Shown: positions 22,231-32,166 of the stretch, in pieces | Layout of the letters: the number at the start of each line of letters is the position of its first letter | Position numbering within the stretch: the first letter of the stretch is position 1 | Assembly (NCBI GenBank): GCA_001464895.1 | Contig: LNEE01000016.1 | Location: forward strand, 62,001-126,000 | From: Betaproteobacteria bacterium Ga0077532 | Lineage (GTDB): Bacteria; Pseudomonadota; Gammaproteobacteria; Burkholderiales; Ga0077523 | Direction: 5' to 3' | DNA: 64,000 nt | Made by a program: the position numbers and the translations under genes | Notes under the pieces: model-generated | What the model saw: the letters and a program-made list of their open reading frames with translations, nothing else | Told to the model about the DNA's origin: nothing | Database searches by the model: none

Positions 22231-25044
22231 TCACCGGAGGCCGAGCTTGCGTGCCAGCGCGTCGACCTCGGCTGCCTCGGGGAACGTCAGCGGTTTGCTC
22301 AAGACTTCCTTCAGTTCTGCGCGCGCTTCCGCAGTCTGGCCCGCACCAGCCAGGACAGCAGCGAGATGAAACCGGATCTCCGGGTTCCTGGAATCGCGCA
22401 GTCGCGCCTCCCGCAGATGGCGCAGTCCACTTTCGATCGCCCCCGTCTTGAACAACAGCCAACCCAGCGTATCCCGCGCAGCAGCATCCTCGGGGGCAAC
22501 CTGGACGGCCTGCTCGGCGTACGTGATCGCCTTGGCCGAGTTGCCCTGCAGCGCCAGCGCATTGGCCAGATTGTTCAACACGATCGGATCCTTCGGACGG
22601 GATTTCAGCAGTGCCTCGAGGCGGCTGACCGCAGCCGGGTAGTTGCGGACCTTGAGGTAGCCTTCCGCCAGCGCGCGTGCGGAGACGACATCCCCGGGGT
22701 GCTTCGCCACCCAGGGTTCGAGAAACGCCACCGCTTGCGCCGGTGCGCCCGAGCGAATGTGGGCAGCAAAGACGCGCAGCGCGTGGTCGGTGTCTGCCGC
22801 CCTGGCAAAGGCGAGGCGATACTGGGAAACGGCATCGGGGAATCGTCCGGCTTGCAGGTGCAAGTCCCCGAGAACGCGATAACCGTCCGGTACCGAGGGG
22901 ACATCTGCGATCAGCGCGCGCGCGCGTCGCTCCGCCGCTTCGACCTGCCCCTTCGCCATCTCGATTTCGGCCAGGAGCGCCCGGGAAGGCACATGCTCGG
23001 GACGCTCGGACAGCGCCTTGTCCAGACTGTATGCAGCGGCCGCGGAGTTTCCTGCGGCGAGATACAACTGAGCGATCTCGAATTGGCGGGTTGCGTCGAA
23101 CTGGGCCACTCGCGTCATCCGCTGTAGTACGGACTGCGCACCGAGGTTATCCCCCGCCGCGAGCCGGGCTCGCACGCCCCGCGCCATCACGTCGTGGTTG
23201 TCGGCAGCGCGACTCTCGAGATCCCGCGCGAGATCGACAGCTTTCGTGGGCTCCTTCGCGGCGATGTAAGCGTCGATGAGGTCAAACGCCACGGGCAGAA
23301 ACGCAGGGTCGGCGGCGCGCGCTTTCTCCAGCCACTCCACGGACGCGGCGGTGGCGCCGCGCCGCTGCTCGAGCTTCGCCAGCTCGTGCATGGCCTGAAC
23401 GGATTTCGAGTCTGCCTTGAGGACGGCGGCGTACTTGGCGACCGCCTGCTCGAATCGACCCTCCCGGAGATCCAACTTTCCGAGATTGAGCTGAGCTGGC
23501 GCAAACCCCGGCGACGCCACCAATGCCTGTTCGAACGCCGCCCGGGCCCCATTGATATCTCCCGAGGACAGGCGCACGACGCCGAGCGTGTTCAGGTAGC
23601 CAGGATTCCCGGGTACTTTCTGGACCACCCGCTCCATGACCGCCACGGCTCGCTTCGAATCACCGGAGGCAAGGTACGCAGACGAAAGCGCCAACCCGAC
23701 CCTCGGCTTTCCGGGGTCCTTCTCGAAGGCGATCCGTAGTTGCTGGATACCGGCGTCCCGCCGACCACCGCGGAGCAGACTGACGCCGTACGCGGTCTGT
23801 ATCTCGAGGTTGTCCCCACGAAGCTGGAAAGCGCGCTCCAGCAGCTCCGCCCCGGCAAGGTTCCGGCCCTTACCCATGTAGGCCTCGCCCAGCAGGAGGA
23901 GGATCTGCGGATCGTTCGGCGCTTTCCGCTGCGCGGGTTCGAGAATCTTGATCGCGGAGACGAAATCGCGCTTTCCAAGAAAAATGGATCCGAGAAGCTT
24001 GTGCGCCGCCAGATCGCCCGGGGTCACCGTCAGGACAGCTTCGAGGTACGCGCGCGCACGCTCGTGCTCGTCGAGCCCGTGGAACACCAGGGCGGTGAGC
24101 ATCAGCAGTTCGGGCGCACGGCGTTTCAGCACTTCGGGCGGCACCGGGGAAAGCACGCGCGCGGCCGCCGAGAGCGCGGCACGGGCACCTTCGCTGTCGC
24201 CCTTCTGGCCCAGATACACCGCCCTCAGATAGTTGCCGCGCGGCTCCGCGGACTGCTCACGCGCGAAATACTCGACATCCGTCGCGGCGCCGGCGTCGTC
24301 TCGATTGCCGATCGCGAGCGAGAGGCGTGCAACGCGCGCATCCGAGTAGCCCGGCTGGAGTTCGAGGGCTCGCGAGTAAGCGTCGATAGCGCCCTTCCGA
24401 TCGCCGCTCTGCTGAGCGATCACGCCCTTCATGTACCAGACGGTCGGATCCGCAGGCGCCTCGGCAGCGGCTCGCCCCACCAATGCCAACGCCTCGGCGT
24501 GCAACCCCTTCTGCGCCGTCAGCTCCGCCAACGACAGCAGGGCTGTGACCGAACGGGGGTCGATGACGCGCGCGTCTTCGAAGTTCCGCTCGGCGGAACT
24601 CAGTTCGCCCAATGCCTTGTAGGCGTGACCGCGGAAGACGAGCAGTCTTGCCTTCGCAGGCCCCTGGAGAACATCGGGCGGCAGGCGGTCCAGCAGATCA
24701 CGGGCCTTGCCCTGCGCCAGAAACACCTCGGCCAGCAAAAGTGCGATCTCTGACTTGTCGATGCCAAGCCGAAGTGCGCGCTCCAGGGCTTCCTGCGCCT
24801 GGTCGGGTTGCTGGTTCCTGAGGAATGCCTCGCCCAGGAGAGCATGCGCCGCGAGCAGATTGGCGTCCTGCTGCAAAGCGTTCTTGAGCTGGATGATCGC
24901 GCCTGCTGTATCACCCTTTGAGAGCCGCGTGCGCGCATCTTCGTAGAAGCGGGTGGTCCGATCATCGCCGGCGGCGGACGCCTCGGCAGACAGGACAAAC
25001 ATCGTGGCGATCACCAAGCTGGCCACGGTTCTGCTGTGCGACAT
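22231..25044 (-). CDS. PEP-CTERM system TPR-repeat protein (PrsT-like), non-lipoprotein paralog
   Basis: Multi-TPR protein opening ...RLSKGDTAGAIIQLKNALQQDANLLAAHALLGEAFL, the same architecture as the two paralogs at 46-52 kb. Confidence 0.85.
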   Translation of the reverse strand: MSHSRTVASLVIATMFVLSAEASAAGDDRTTRFYEDARTRLSKGDTAGAIIQLKNALQQDANLLAAHALLGEAFLRNQQPDQAQEALERALRLGIDKSEIALLLAEVFLAQGKARDLLDRLPPDVLQGPAKARLLVFRGHAYKALGELSSAERNFEDARVIDPRSVTALLSLAELTAQKGLHAEALALVGRAAAEAPADPTVWYMKGVIAQQSGDRKGAIDAYSRALELQPGYSDARVARLSLAIGNRDDAGAATDVEYFAREQSAEPRGNYLRAVYLGQKGDSEGARAALSAAARVLSPVPPEVLKRRAPELLMLTALVFHGLDEHERARAYLEAVLTVTPGDLAAHKLLGSIFLGKRDFVSAIKILEPAQRKAPNDPQILLLLGEAYMGKGRNLAGAELLERAFQLRGDNLEIQTAYGVSLLRGGRRDAGIQQLRIAFEKDPGKPRVGLALSSAYLASGDSKRAVAVMERVVQKVPGNPGYLNTLGVVRLSSGDINGARAAFEQALVASPGFAPAQLNLGKLDLREGRFEQAVAKYAAVLKADSKSVQAMHELAKLEQRRGATAASVEWLEKARAADPAFLPVAFDLIDAYIAAKEPTKAVDLARDLESRAADNHDVMARGVRARLAAGDNLGAQSVLQRMTRVAQFDATRQFEIAQLYLAAGNSAAAAYSLDKALSERPEHVPSRALLAEIEMAKGQVEAAERRARALIADVPSVPDGYRVLGDLHLQAGRFPDAVSQYRLAFARAADTDHALRVFAAHIRSGAPAQAVAFLEPWVAKHPGDVVSARALAEGYLKVRNYPAAVSRLEALLKSRPKDPIVLNNLANALALQGNSAKAITYAEQAVQVAPEDAAARDTLGWLLFKTGAIESGLRHLREARLRDSRNPEIRFHLAAVLAGAGQTAEARAELKEVLSKPLTFPEAAEVDALARKLGLR

Positions 25045-25169
25045 TGGATGCTCTCTTTCCGTCAGGGCCCCGAACCGAATAACCGGTCGAGCACAGTCAC
25101 CCTAACGATGACAGCAGGCCCGGCGTCCGTCGGGGGCATACGCAACGAACGCAGGACCATATGCGGGTT

Positions 25170-25952
25170 CTACTGGACCTTCTTGAGGTACTCCTTCGTG
25201 AACATCTTCTCGGGGAGATCCACCAGCCGCATGTCGTCGTAGTCCATCACCGACTTCGTGTCCGTCTTGACGCCATCGATCATGACCAGACGAGTCGGTC
25301 TTATCTTGCCGCCCAGCTGCCGGTAGTTCTCGTAGCTGCACGTCTTCAGCAGGCGATCGGAAATGGAGTAGAACTCCGCCTTGTACGGGGCGCTGCCGGA
25401 TTGGCGGACCCAGTACTTCACCTTCTGATACGTGACGCTGCGATCGACGGCCGTCAGCTCCAACACGTGGTACGCCTCCTCACCGATCTTCTCGCTGCCG
25501 ACGATCTTCGCCGTGTAATCGCCACTGAAGTTCGCCCGCGCGATGTCGCCATTGGAAACCACCCCCGTCAGGCGCTGCGCCAGCGACAGTCGTACCGGCT
25601 GCGAAACGTTGGGCACGAACAGCCACAGGTCGCGACCTTTCATCAGCAGGATCTGGCCACGTTCTGCAGCGGGCTTGGTGGTCTGGACGATGGTGTTCTC
25701 GTTCCCCTTGGAATACACGCGGAACTCGCGCTCTTCGGGTGAACCACCACCTTCGACCGATCGGATCCTGACGGCGACCTCGAACCCCCGAACGGGGAAA
25801 CGAATCTCGTCGGCCTTTTGGAGTATCGCCTTCGCCTGGGCATCGTCGTCATCGTCTGCACGCACAGCTGGCGATGACGTTGCAAGGACTGCCGCCACCG
25901 CGAACAAGAACATGCGACGGCGACCTTGGAATGGAGATTGGATATAGCGCAT
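25170..25952 (-). CDS. Outer membrane lipoprotein-sorting protein-like (LolA-like fold)
   Basis: Start at MRYIQSPFQ; signal peptide MFLFAVAAVLATSSPAVRA; QAKAILQKADEIRFP...LMKGRDLWLFVPNVSQPVRLSLAQRLTGVVSNGDIARANFSGDY, typical of the LolA-like/DUF4292-type group. Confidence 0.8.
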   Translation of the reverse strand: MRYIQSPFQGRRRMFLFAVAAVLATSSPAVRADDDDDAQAKAILQKADEIRFPVRGFEVAVRIRSVEGGGSPEEREFRVYSKGNENTIVQTTKPAAERGQILLMKGRDLWLFVPNVSQPVRLSLAQRLTGVVSNGDIARANFSGDYTAKIVGSEKIGEEAYHVLELTAVDRSVTYQKVKYWVRQSGSAPYKAEFYSISDRLLKTCSYENYRQLGGKIRPTRLVMIDGVKTDTKSVMDYDDMRLVDLPEKMFTKEYLKKVQ

Positions 25953-26027
25953 GAGCCCTCGTCTTGAATCTCGTACGACCTTATCATATGCCCGCGCTCG
26001 AACCGAACCGGGCTGGGTTTCGCACAC

Positions 26028-26795
26028 ATGTCGATCGTAGTGTTGGAGCACGTGAGCAAAGAGTACCGGCTTGGGGATCACATGGTCCGGGCGCTCGACG
26101 ACGTGACGCTGTCCTTCGAAAGCGGCGTCTTCCTCGCGATCGCCGGCCCCTCTGGCAGCGGGAAATCCACTCTGTTGAACGTGATCGGCTGCATCGATAT
26201 GCCCTCGAGCGGCCGAGTCGTCATTGCCGGCCACGACATCAGCGGCCAGACGCCAGATCAACTGGCGAGCCTGCGCGCCAGGACTATCGGCTTCGTGTTC
26301 CAGACCTTCAATCTGTTTCCCGTGCTCACGGCCGAAGAGAATGTGGAGTACCCACTGCTGCAGATGGAGGAGCTCGACAAGCAAGACCGTCGGGAGCGCG
26401 TGAAGGAAATGCTCGAGCTGGTTCAGCTCGGGAAGTTCGCGAAGCATCGGCCCTCGCAGTTGAGCGGCGGTCAGCGTCAGCGCGTCGCCATCGCGCGGGC
26501 GCTCGTGACCCGACCGGAACTGGTCCTCGCGGACGAACCGACGGCGAACCTCGATCACAAGACCGGTGAAGGCATTCTTGCGCTCATGCGGGACATCAAC
26601 CGCCGCTACAAGACGACATTCATCTTCTCTACGCACGACAAGAAGGTCATCGACGCTGCCGACCGCCTCGTCGGCATCGAGGACGGCACAGTACGAATCC
26701 TCGGCGTCCGCAAGGAAGGCCAGTGGGCGATCACGAATGTGGCCCGCCGGGCAGCCTCCACGACCGACACCGAAGCAGCAGCCCTGAAACGCTGA
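26028..26795 (+). CDS. ABC transporter ATP-binding protein (LolD/MacB type)
   Basis: GPSGSGKSTLLNVIGCID (Walker A), LSGGQRQRVAIARAL signature, LVLADEPTANLD (Walker B). Confidence 0.95.
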   Translation: MSIVVLEHVSKEYRLGDHMVRALDDVTLSFESGVFLAIAGPSGSGKSTLLNVIGCIDMPSSGRVVIAGHDISGQTPDQLASLRARTIGFVFQTFNLFPVLTAEENVEYPLLQMEELDKQDRRERVKEMLELVQLGKFAKHRPSQLSGGQRQRVAIARALVTRPELVLADEPTANLDHKTGEGILALMRDINRRYKTTFIFSTHDKKVIDAADRLVGIEDGTVRILGVRKEGQWAITNVARRAASTTDTEAAALKR

Positions 26796-26807
26796 TACCG
26801 GAAAGCC

Positions 26808-28343
26808 ATGGCAAGCCTCCCTCTGCTGTTCCCGCCCAAGCGCCACATTGCGCAGGCCATCGTGGCTGCAGTTGCGTACATGCAGTTGGACAGCCAGGCC
26901 GCACCCGATGGGGCGTGCCGATCAGGGGACGCCGCCTGCCTCCGGCCCCCGGCCCGCATGCTGGCCGCGAATGACCTGAAGGATCTCATCCCCGCCGACG
27001 ACGATGACTCACCTCCCTCACTGTCCGATGGACTGCCGTCGCTGGTGCCGTCGGATGACGACGCGCTGCCATCACTCAGCGGGGAGGACGGACTGCGCTC
27101 CCTCAGCCCCAAGGAATCCGAAGCTCCGAAACTCCGCGGGTTCCTTCAGCAGGAGACGGCTTACACCTACGCCTCCCCCGCGCACTTCTCCACCGCGGTG
27201 ATCCGTGCACGCGTCGGATCATCGGGTCAGTGGTCGAGCAACCTGAAGTGGAAGGCATCGCTCATCGGCGAGTTCGATCCGGTCTATGCCTGGTCCAACT
27301 TCTACCCCGACAACGTCAGAAACGACCAGCGCTTCTACGGGATCATCGGTGAGACCTACATCGATACGTCGTACAAGGGCTGGGATCTCCGCCTCGGTCG
27401 GCAGAACGTGGTCTGGGGCGAGATGGTCGGCCTGTTCTTCGCCGACGTCGTCACCGCGAAGGACCTGCGGCACTTCATCCTGCCTTCGTTCGACGTCATC
27501 CGGATTCCCCAGTGGGCTGCGCGAGGCGAGTACTTTCTGGGGGACTCGCACATCGAACTTCTCTGGATCCCGTACACGACCTTCGACCGGATCGGCAGGG
27601 CCGGGTCGGAGTTCTATCCCATCCAGGCGCCGGCACCCGACGGCTTCACCAATACCTTTCGCGATGACTTGCTGCCGTCACGCAGTCTTTCCAACTCGAA
27701 CTACGGTGCCAGGGTGTCGACGTTGGCGAAGGGCTGGGATCTTTCGGCGTTCTTCTACAGCAGCATGGACAGCGCCGCGACGTTCTACCGCGATATCGTG
27801 CCGACCGGCCCGGCATCGGGGACGATCATCTTCACGCCCCGGCACGATCGCATTTCCCAGACGGGAGGCACGTTCTCCAAGGACCTCGGCGAGGCCGGGA
27901 TCCTGAAGGGCGAACTGGTGTACACCTCGGGCAGGAGCTTCAATGTGAGCCGGATCACCCAGGCGAATGGCGTGGTCCAGAAGGACACCATCGACTACGC
28001 CGTGGGTCTCGACTACACGCTGCCCGAAGAGGCGCGGATGAACGTCCAGGCATTCCAACGCGTGTACTTCGGCCACGACCCGGACATGTTCCAGGAGCGC
28101 TACGAAACCGGCGTCACCTTCCTCTACAACCGCAAGCTGCGGCCGAAGGTCGAAGGCGAGTTCCTCTGGATACAGAGTCTGAATCGCTGGGAGAACCTCA
28201 TCCGGCCTCGCGTCATCTGGCGGGTCGAGCAGAACCTGAGGGTCGCGTTCGGCCTGGACGTGTTCAATGGTCCGGTCACAGGCGTGCTCGGCCGCTACGC
28301 GAACCGCGATCGGATCTACGTCGAAACCCGCTATGACTTCTGA
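26808..28343 (+). CDS. Outer membrane beta-barrel protein (DUF1302-like), acidic Ser/Pro/Asp-rich N-terminal segment
   Basis: Alternating strand pattern, WDLRLGRQNVVWGEMVGLFFADVVTAKDLRHF, aromatic C-terminal ETRYDF; low-complexity region DDDDSPPSLSDGLPSLVPSDDDALPSLSGEDGLRSLSPKES. Confidence 0.7.
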   Translation: MASLPLLFPPKRHIAQAIVAAVAYMQLDSQAAPDGACRSGDAACLRPPARMLAANDLKDLIPADDDDSPPSLSDGLPSLVPSDDDALPSLSGEDGLRSLSPKESEAPKLRGFLQQETAYTYASPAHFSTAVIRARVGSSGQWSSNLKWKASLIGEFDPVYAWSNFYPDNVRNDQRFYGIIGETYIDTSYKGWDLRLGRQNVVWGEMVGLFFADVVTAKDLRHFILPSFDVIRIPQWAARGEYFLGDSHIELLWIPYTTFDRIGRAGSEFYPIQAPAPDGFTNTFRDDLLPSRSLSNSNYGARVSTLAKGWDLSAFFYSSMDSAATFYRDIVPTGPASGTIIFTPRHDRISQTGGTFSKDLGEAGILKGELVYTSGRSFNVSRITQANGVVQKDTIDYAVGLDYTLPEEARMNVQAFQRVYFGHDPDMFQERYETGVTFLYNRKLRPKVEGEFLWIQSLNRWENLIRPRVIWRVEQNLRVAFGLDVFNGPVTGVLGRYANRDRIYVETRYDF

Positions 28344-28382
28344 GCGATACGCCAGCGACTTCGACGCGCGCAGGCGCCCGTT

Positions 28383-29678
28383 GTGTTGAGCTTTCTGGAA
28401 CGGCTGATCCCCGCACATCGCCGGGAACAACTGGAACATGCCTGGTTCATCGCGCGCCAGGATCTGATGCTCGCCAGCCGGAACGTCTTCCGCCAGCGAC
28501 GTCGCACGAGCGTGAGTCTCATCGCGATCATCGGCGGCGTTGCGGCCATGCTGCTCGCTTCCGGATTCTTCGAGTGGAACTACGACACGATGCGCGAAGG
28601 CGCGATCCGCGCCCGTATCGGCCATGTGCAGATCACGCGTGACGGTTTCGCGGAAGGCGGCACTGCCGATCCGCTCCGCTACCTGATGGCGGAGACCTCC
28701 GAGGACCGCAAACTCATCGAGGCATTCCCCCAGGTGGACACCCTGGCGCCCCGGCTGTCGTTCACGGGGCTCATCAGCATCGGGGATTCCACCACGTCGT
28801 TCGCGGGTGAAGGAGTCGATCCCGAACGCGAGAAGAAGGCGAGTGGCGCTCTCACCATCCTGTCGGGCCAAGACCTTTCCGGTATCGACGCCAACGAAAT
28901 CACGGTGGGGCAGGGGCTCGCCGACAACCTCAAGCTCCAAGTCGGGCAGACGGTGGTGCTGCTCGCCAACACCGGCAGTGGCGGCATCAACGCCATCGAG
29001 GTGAAGGTGGTGGGCATCTTCGCCACCATCACCAAGGCCTACGATGATTTCGCCCTGCGCATCCCGTTGAAGACGAGCCAGCGGCTGCTACGGGTGACGG
29101 GGGTGCACACGTGGTTGGTCCTGCTGGAACGCACGGGCCAGACCGACAACTTTCTGGCCAAGCTGAGGCCCTTGCTACAGACCCCGGGCCTCAGCATCGT
29201 TCCGTGGTACGAGACCGCCGCGGCAGACTTCTACAACAAGACGGTCTCGCTCTTCTCGAAGCAAGTGCTCGTCGTGAAACTGATGATCGCTTTCATCATC
29301 GTGCTAAGCATTTCGAACACGATGATGACCAACGTTCGTGAGCGCTTCGGCGAGATCGGAACGCTCATGGCCCTCGGGGACACCCGGGCCAAGGTGCTGC
29401 GCCGCTTCCTTGCGGAAGGAGCCGTCCTGGGTTTCGCCGGCGGTGTCCTGGGGAGCATCCTGGGCGTGGGCGCCGCCCGGCTCATCAGTTGGGTCGGGAT
29501 TCCGATGCCGCCTCCACCGGGGATGGCGAACAGCTTCGTTGCCGGCATCATGGTCACCCCGGGTCTCGTCTTCGAAGCGATCTTCCTCTCGGTCACCACT
29601 GCCGTCCTTGCCGGCCTCTACCCGGCCTGGAAAGCCTCCAGACTCAACATCGTCGATGCTCTCAGACACGCCCGCTAA
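28383..29678 (+). CDS. ABC transporter permease (FtsX/LolE family), copy 1
   Basis: RNVFRQRRRTSVSLIAIIGGVAAMLLASGFFEWNYDTMREGAIRARIGHVQI...; three C-terminal TM segments. Confidence 0.9.
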   Translation: MLSFLERLIPAHRREQLEHAWFIARQDLMLASRNVFRQRRRTSVSLIAIIGGVAAMLLASGFFEWNYDTMREGAIRARIGHVQITRDGFAEGGTADPLRYLMAETSEDRKLIEAFPQVDTLAPRLSFTGLISIGDSTTSFAGEGVDPEREKKASGALTILSGQDLSGIDANEITVGQGLADNLKLQVGQTVVLLANTGSGGINAIEVKVVGIFATITKAYDDFALRIPLKTSQRLLRVTGVHTWLVLLERTGQTDNFLAKLRPLLQTPGLSIVPWYETAAADFYNKTVSLFSKQVLVVKLMIAFIIVLSISNTMMTNVRERFGEIGTLMALGDTRAKVLRRFLAEGAVLGFAGGVLGSILGVGAARLISWVGIPMPPPPGMANSFVAGIMVTPGLVFEAIFLSVTTAVLAGLYPAWKASRLNIVDALRHAR

Positions 29679-30924
29679 GCGACGCCGCCCGACCCGGCTG
29701 GCCTTCCGGGCCAAGTTCACGCTCGCGGTGAGAAATGTGTTGAGGCATCGCGGACGCGCATTCACGACACTCGGCGCAGTGGCGTTCGGCGTCGCGACAC
29801 TCATCCTCAGCCAGGGATTCGTCGAGGACATCTTCGTGCAGTTGGGCGAGGCCATCATTCATTCGCAGACCGGTCACATACAGCTGGCGCACGAAGGGTA
29901 CTTCGTCCATGGCGCGCACAAACCCGATGGCTACCTGGTTGCGGATCCGGAGGGAGACAAGGCACGTATCGCGACGATGCCGGAAGTCGAAGATGTCATG
30001 GCGCGACTCGGTTTCCCGGGATTGCTCAGCAATGGCCGTGCGGATCTGCCCATCCTCGGCGAGGGGATCGAGCCCGCCAAGGAGGAAAAGCTGGGCTCGT
30101 TCGTGAAGATCTCGTCGGGTCGCCGACTGAAAGCCGAGGACCATTTCCACGCGCTGCTCGGCGATGGCGTCGCGAAGTCCCTCCGTCTGAAGACGGGGGA
30201 CCGCGCAGTGCTGATGGTCAGCACCAAGGACGGCGCCACCAACACCCTCGATGTCGAGGTCGTCGGCACCTTCCAGAGTTTCTCGAAGGAGTACGACAAC
30301 CGTGCCGTGAAGCTGCCCCTCACGGCGGCCCAGGAACTGATGAACACGAAGACGGCGAACACGCTGGTGGTGTCGCTGAAGCAGACGGCCGACACCCGGA
30401 AAGTGGCCAACACCCTGACGGAACGGAACGTCTGGCGGGATCAGGAAGTGAAGATGTGGGACCAGATCAACGACTTCTATCCGAAGACTGTCGCGCTCTA
30501 CGGAAAGCAGTTCGGGGGTCTCAGGATGGTGATCCTGCTTATGGTGCTCCTCAGCGTGGTGAACGCCGTGAACACTGGCGTGTTCGAGCGGACTGCCGAG
30601 TTCGGAACGGCGCGCGCGCTCGGCAATCGCCGACGCAACATCCTCGAGATCATCCTGATCGAGAACTCGCTGCTCGGTTTGCTGGGCGTCGCAGCGGGCG
30701 TCGGCATCGGCGTGGGTCTGGCCAAAGCGATCTCATACGTGGGCATTCCGATGCCGCCCCCCCCAAACTCGGATCTGCCCTACGTGGCGCTTGTTCGCGT
30801 CAGCTGGAACGCTGTCATCACAGCATCCGCAATCGGATTCGCTGCGACCTTCCTCGCGTCGATCTTTCCGGCGGTGAAGATGGCACGGATGGATATCGCG
30901 TCCGCGTTGCGAAAGGCCATCTGA
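29656..30924 (+). CDS. ABC transporter permease (FtsX/LolE family), copy 2
   Basis: RNVLRHRGRAFTTLGAVAFGVATLILSQGFVEDIFVQLGEAIIHSQTGHIQLAHEGYF; start overlaps the upstream permease. Confidence 0.9.
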   Translation: MLSDTPAKRRRPTRLAFRAKFTLAVRNVLRHRGRAFTTLGAVAFGVATLILSQGFVEDIFVQLGEAIIHSQTGHIQLAHEGYFVHGAHKPDGYLVADPEGDKARIATMPEVEDVMARLGFPGLLSNGRADLPILGEGIEPAKEEKLGSFVKISSGRRLKAEDHFHALLGDGVAKSLRLKTGDRAVLMVSTKDGATNTLDVEVVGTFQSFSKEYDNRAVKLPLTAAQELMNTKTANTLVVSLKQTADTRKVANTLTERNVWRDQEVKMWDQINDFYPKTVALYGKQFGGLRMVILLMVLLSVVNAVNTGVFERTAEFGTARALGNRRRNILEIILIENSLLGLLGVAAGVGIGVGLAKAISYVGIPMPPPPNSDLPYVALVRVSWNAVITASAIGFAATFLASIFPAVKMARMDIASALRKAI

Positions 30925-31115
30925 GCCGCTGAGAGTGTGGGCCGTCGAGCTTGGAGACGGCTACTAGTTCCTCGGAACGAGTGGACCAAGTTCCGGCCTG
31001 ATCCTCGCCCGTACCGCGCGAGTCGGCATACCCAGACGATCAACTGACGGCGAATGCAGGCATGCGAGGCGAAGGCTCGCAAGAAGGGTTACTCATACTC
31101 CTGGGACGCTGGCTC

Positions 31116-31134
31116 GAGCCGCCTCGCGGCTTTT
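31116..31134 (+). terminator. Weak terminator candidate downstream of the ABC operon
   Basis: AGCCGC-CTC-GCGGCT followed by TTT. Confidence 0.4.
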
Positions 31135-31195
31135 CTGGTCCCAATCCTTCTTCTACGCGGCAAATCGGTCTCTGCCGCTGGACACAGAGTGTCGA

Positions 31196-31237
31196 CTCAA
31201 AAATGACTGGGGGCCTGCTCTTGCGAGCAGGCCCCCA
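31196..31237 (-). terminator. Terminator downstream of the PepA-like gene
   Basis: TGGGGGCCTGCTC-N4-GAGCAGGCCCCCA perfect 13-bp stem; minus strand continues GTCATTTTTG. Confidence 0.75.
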
Positions 31238-31263
31238 ACTACAACCGTCGGAAAACTGATCTA

Positions 31264-32079
31264 TCAGACCTTGCGGCGACGCGCCGTGAAGCCGATACCA
31301 GCAACCGCAGCGCCGATCAGGGCCAGGCTACCCGGCTCAGGGATCTTGATGAAGAAGGCATCAGCGGAACCGTTGATGGTCTGGTTACCCACGGGCTCGA
31401 AGAAGTTGAACTGACCCTTCACGTCCAGAACGATGTGGAAGGGGTCCGGAGCAACAAAGAATGCGGTGCCGCCGGGCGCCGTCAGCGTGAACGGCGAGAA
31501 CACCAGGTCGAAGTTACCGTTGGCAGAACCCACACCGCCGGCAGCGCTGTTACCGGAACCGAACAACAGGGAAGCGGACGCCACTTGGTAGTCGTCGGCT
31601 GTTCCGCCACCGATGGTCACGGCATCGAAGCCCGTCGCGCCAAGCGCCTTCGTCGTGTCGTTGTTCGGGTCGATGAACAGTTCGAACGAGCCACCGTTGG
31701 CGATGAAAGTGAAGCCGCCACCCGCATTCGGCACGAAGTTGCCGGTCGCGGTGAACGTGGCGTACATGCCGTACTGGAGCGTGGAGAACGAAGGATTCGT
31801 CGTCAGGCCGCTGCCGACAGCGGTTGCACCATCGTCCTTGGCATAGCTAGCGGCATCCCAGTACGCCGAAGTCGAAAACGTACCGTTCAGCAGACCCGTG
31901 AAAATCTCGTTGTAGTTACCGATGATCTTGTCGACCGTGATCACGGGATTGGAGAGGGTTTCCGAACCCGGAACAGAGGACTGGTCGATGGTGAAATCGA
32001 GGAGTTCTGCAGCGTTAACGCCCGCGCTCGCAATGCCCAGGACTGCGACACTCAGCACTTTCTTCATGAATTGGTTCAT
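31264..32079 (-). CDS. PEP-CTERM protein resembling flocculation-associated PepA
   Basis: MNQFMKKVLSVAVLGIASAGVNA signal; DFTIDQSSVPGSETLSNPVITVDKIIGNYNEIFTG...LQYGMYATFTATG...GGFTFIANGGSFELFIDP; C-term IPEPGSLALIGAAVAGIGFTARRRKV. Confidence 0.85.
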   Translation of the reverse strand: MNQFMKKVLSVAVLGIASAGVNAAELLDFTIDQSSVPGSETLSNPVITVDKIIGNYNEIFTGLLNGTFSTSAYWDAASYAKDDGATAVGSGLTTNPSFSTLQYGMYATFTATGNFVPNAGGGFTFIANGGSFELFIDPNNDTTKALGATGFDAVTIGGGTADDYQVASASLLFGSGNSAAGGVGSANGNFDLVFSPFTLTAPGGTAFFVAPDPFHIVLDVKGQFNFFEPVGNQTINGSADAFFIKIPEPGSLALIGAAVAGIGFTARRRKV

Positions 32080-32150
32080 TTTAAGACTCCGACAAGCTGT
32101 AGAAATTTGGTTGGACTGTGTGGGCAGTCTGGTGACCACGACCCTCTATA

Positions 32151-32166
32151 AGCAGCAGCCGTACCA
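32151..32166 (-). promoter_or_regulatory. Candidate sigma54 promoter of the PepA-like gene
   Basis: TGGTACGGCTGCTGCT on the minus strand; GG-N10-GC exact, 10 of 12 consensus positions (TGGCACG-N4-TTGCW); 72 nt upstream of the start. Confidence 0.65.

Noticed and set aside
25113-25128. Possible seventh sigma54 site upstream of the PrsT-like gene at 22231..25044 (minus strand GGACGCCGGGCCTGCT, about 69 nt from start)
   Set aside because: Spacing between GG and GC is 11 rather than 10, and the TGG is lost; kept out of the regulon unless experiment shows otherwise.
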